This document shows, in pieces, positions 12,119-12,865 of a stretch of 12,865 bases of DNA (within the stretch, counting starts at the first letter, position 1; each line of letters opens with the position of its first letter). The stretch is from Variovorax sp. (GTDB lineage: Bacteria > Pseudomonadota > Gammaproteobacteria > Burkholderiales > Burkholderiaceae_C): positions 1 through 12,865 of the forward strand of contig JAQGLP010000253.1 of NCBI GenBank assembly GCA_028292835.1. The letters are read 5' to 3'. Under the pieces are notes generated by a model. The model saw only the letters and a list, made by a program, of their open reading frames with translations, had not been told where the DNA came from and made no database searches. The position numbers were made by a program, and so were the translations under genes.

Positions 12119-12865
12119 CTAGAGCACGGCCTTGCTGACCACCGCGTAGCGCAGCAGCGTCTGCTCGCGCGCTTCGGCGTGGATGACAACCGGCCTCGGA
12201 TAGTCCCGGCCGAGCTCGATGCCGGCGGCCGCCAGCTCCACCGGCGTCGCGTTCCAGGGCGCGTGGATCGCCGCGTTCGACAGCCGGGCCAGTTGCGGCA
12301 GGTAGCGCCGGATGAACTTGCCCTCCGGGTCGAAGCGCTCGCTTTGCGTGACCGGGTTGAAGATGCGGAAGTAGGGCTGCGCGTCGCAGCCGCTCGAACT
12401 CGCCCACTGCCAGCCGCCGTTGTTGGATGCCAGCTCGAAGTCGTTCAGGCGCTCGGCGAAGTACGCCTCGCCGCGGCGCCAGTCGAGCCCCAGGTCCTTG
12501 CACAGGAAGCTCGCCGTCACCATGCGCAGGCGGTTGTGCATGTAGCCGGTCTGGTTGATCTGCGCCATGGCGGCATCGACCAGCGGGTAGCCGGTGCGGC
12601 CTTCGCACCATGCCTCGAACAGGGCGTCGGCGTGCTTGCCGTGGTGCCAGCGGATCCTGTCGTACTCGGGCCTGAAGCTGCGCGAGACGCCACCCGAATG
12701 CAGGTGCGGATGGTGCGCCAGCAGCTGGAAGTAGAAGTCGCGCCAGATCAGCTCGCCCAGCCATGTCGCGGCGCCCGGGTCGCCCTGCAGCGCGAGCTGG
12801 TGCGCCATGCTGGCGAGCAGCCGAATCGACACCGTCCCGAAGCGCAGGTGCACGCTCAGGTAGCT
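12119..12865 (-). CDS. phrB: Deoxyribodipyrimidine (CPD) photolyase, C-terminal part (partial)
   Basis: Light-driven FAD flavoprotein that splits cyclobutane pyrimidine dimers in DNA. The window holds the last 248 residues of the FAD/substrate-binding domain; the N-terminal antenna domain lies beyond the edge. Class I signatures are SYLSVHLRFG (1-10 of the fragment), ELIWRDFYFQLL (Trp41, equivalent by my alignment to the dimer-contacting Trp277 of E. coli), GRTGYPLVDAAM, GYMHNRLRMVTASFLCKD, DWRRGE and NNGGWQWASSSGCDAQPYFRIFNP. Trp73, Trp129 and Trp152 line up with the E. coli electron-transfer triad Trp306/359/382, though the first needs a short insertion. GYMHNR carries Tyr where many homologues have Trp. 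The frame stays open to the window edge and ends with TAG at 12121-12119. It is convergent with chpA and unrelated to pili. Confidence 0.95.
   Translation of the reverse strand, partial: SYLSVHLRFGTVSIRLLASMAHQLALQGDPGAATWLGELIWRDFYFQLLAHHPHLHSGGVSRSFRPEYDRIRWHHGKHADALFEAWCEGRTGYPLVDAAMAQINQTGYMHNRLRMVTASFLCKDLGLDWRRGEAYFAERLNDFELASNNGGWQWASSSGCDAQPYFRIFNPVTQSERFDPEGKFIRRYLPQLARLSNAAIHAPWNATPVELAAAGIELGRDYPRPVVIHAEAREQTLLRYAVVSKAVL

Noticed and set aside
12036..12865. Photolyase as a functional partner of the Chp system (light-controlled twitching)
   Set aside because: The fragment carries the residues of a true CPD photolyase and is convergent with chpA, so nothing links it to pilus signalling.
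1..12865. Mobile element, phage, CRISPR, toxin-antitoxin or tRNA content
   Set aside because: No transposase, integrase, direct-repeat array, toxin pair or cloverleaf was seen. Gene spacing and composition are uniform and housekeeping-like.

Overview
The window is a stretch of high-GC bacterial chromosome. Gene order, codon bias (strong G/C at third positions) and the proteins themselves suggest a betaproteobacterium of the order Burkholderiales, most likely family Comamonadaceae (Variovorax/Acidovorax/Polaromonas-like). That placement is from memory of family members, not from a search. No tRNA, rRNA, CRISPR array, transposase or phage gene is visible.

Layout. Positions 2-82 hold the last 26 codons of an unidentified plus-strand gene. 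A short intergenic stretch follows, containing what looks like a degenerate copy of a dispersed intergenic repeat (159-214), and this repeat supplies the stop codon of hemL. On the minus strand, thiD (divergent HMP/HMP-P kinase-like, 1519-2469) and hemL (glutamate-1-semialdehyde aminomutase, 203-1519) form a two-gene unit with a one-base TGATG overlap. A 108-bp divergent intergenic region (2470-2577) has a good -10 hexamer and a conspicuous inverted repeat. From it a plus-strand unit runs almost 9.5 kb: rubredoxin (2578-2751), pilG, pilH, pilI, pilJ and chpA/pilL (to 12035). A convergent gap of 83 bp separates this from the C-terminal part of a class I CPD photolyase, phrB, on the minus strand (12119 to the window edge).

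How the genes work together. pilG-pilH-pilI-pilJ-chpA is the Pil-Chp chemosensory system known from Pseudomonas aeruginosa, which controls type IV pilus extension/retraction, twitching and surface sensing. PilJ is the membrane receptor, PilI the CheW-type adaptor, ChpA the CheA-type hybrid kinase with several Hpt domains, and PilG and PilH the stand-alone CheY-like receivers. Within the window there is no pilK (CheR), chpB (CheB) or chpC. The rubredoxin in front is probably co-transcribed, but nothing in the sequence shows that it acts in the same pathway.

The core content is a known system. The points most worth a second look are the altered active-site motifs of ThiD, the inverted repeat in the divergent promoter region, a 22-codon mini-ORF that exactly bridges pilH and pilI, the reduced and partly degenerate Hpt array of ChpA, the long cytoplasmic N-terminus of PilJ, and the intergenic repeat that overlaps the end of hemL.
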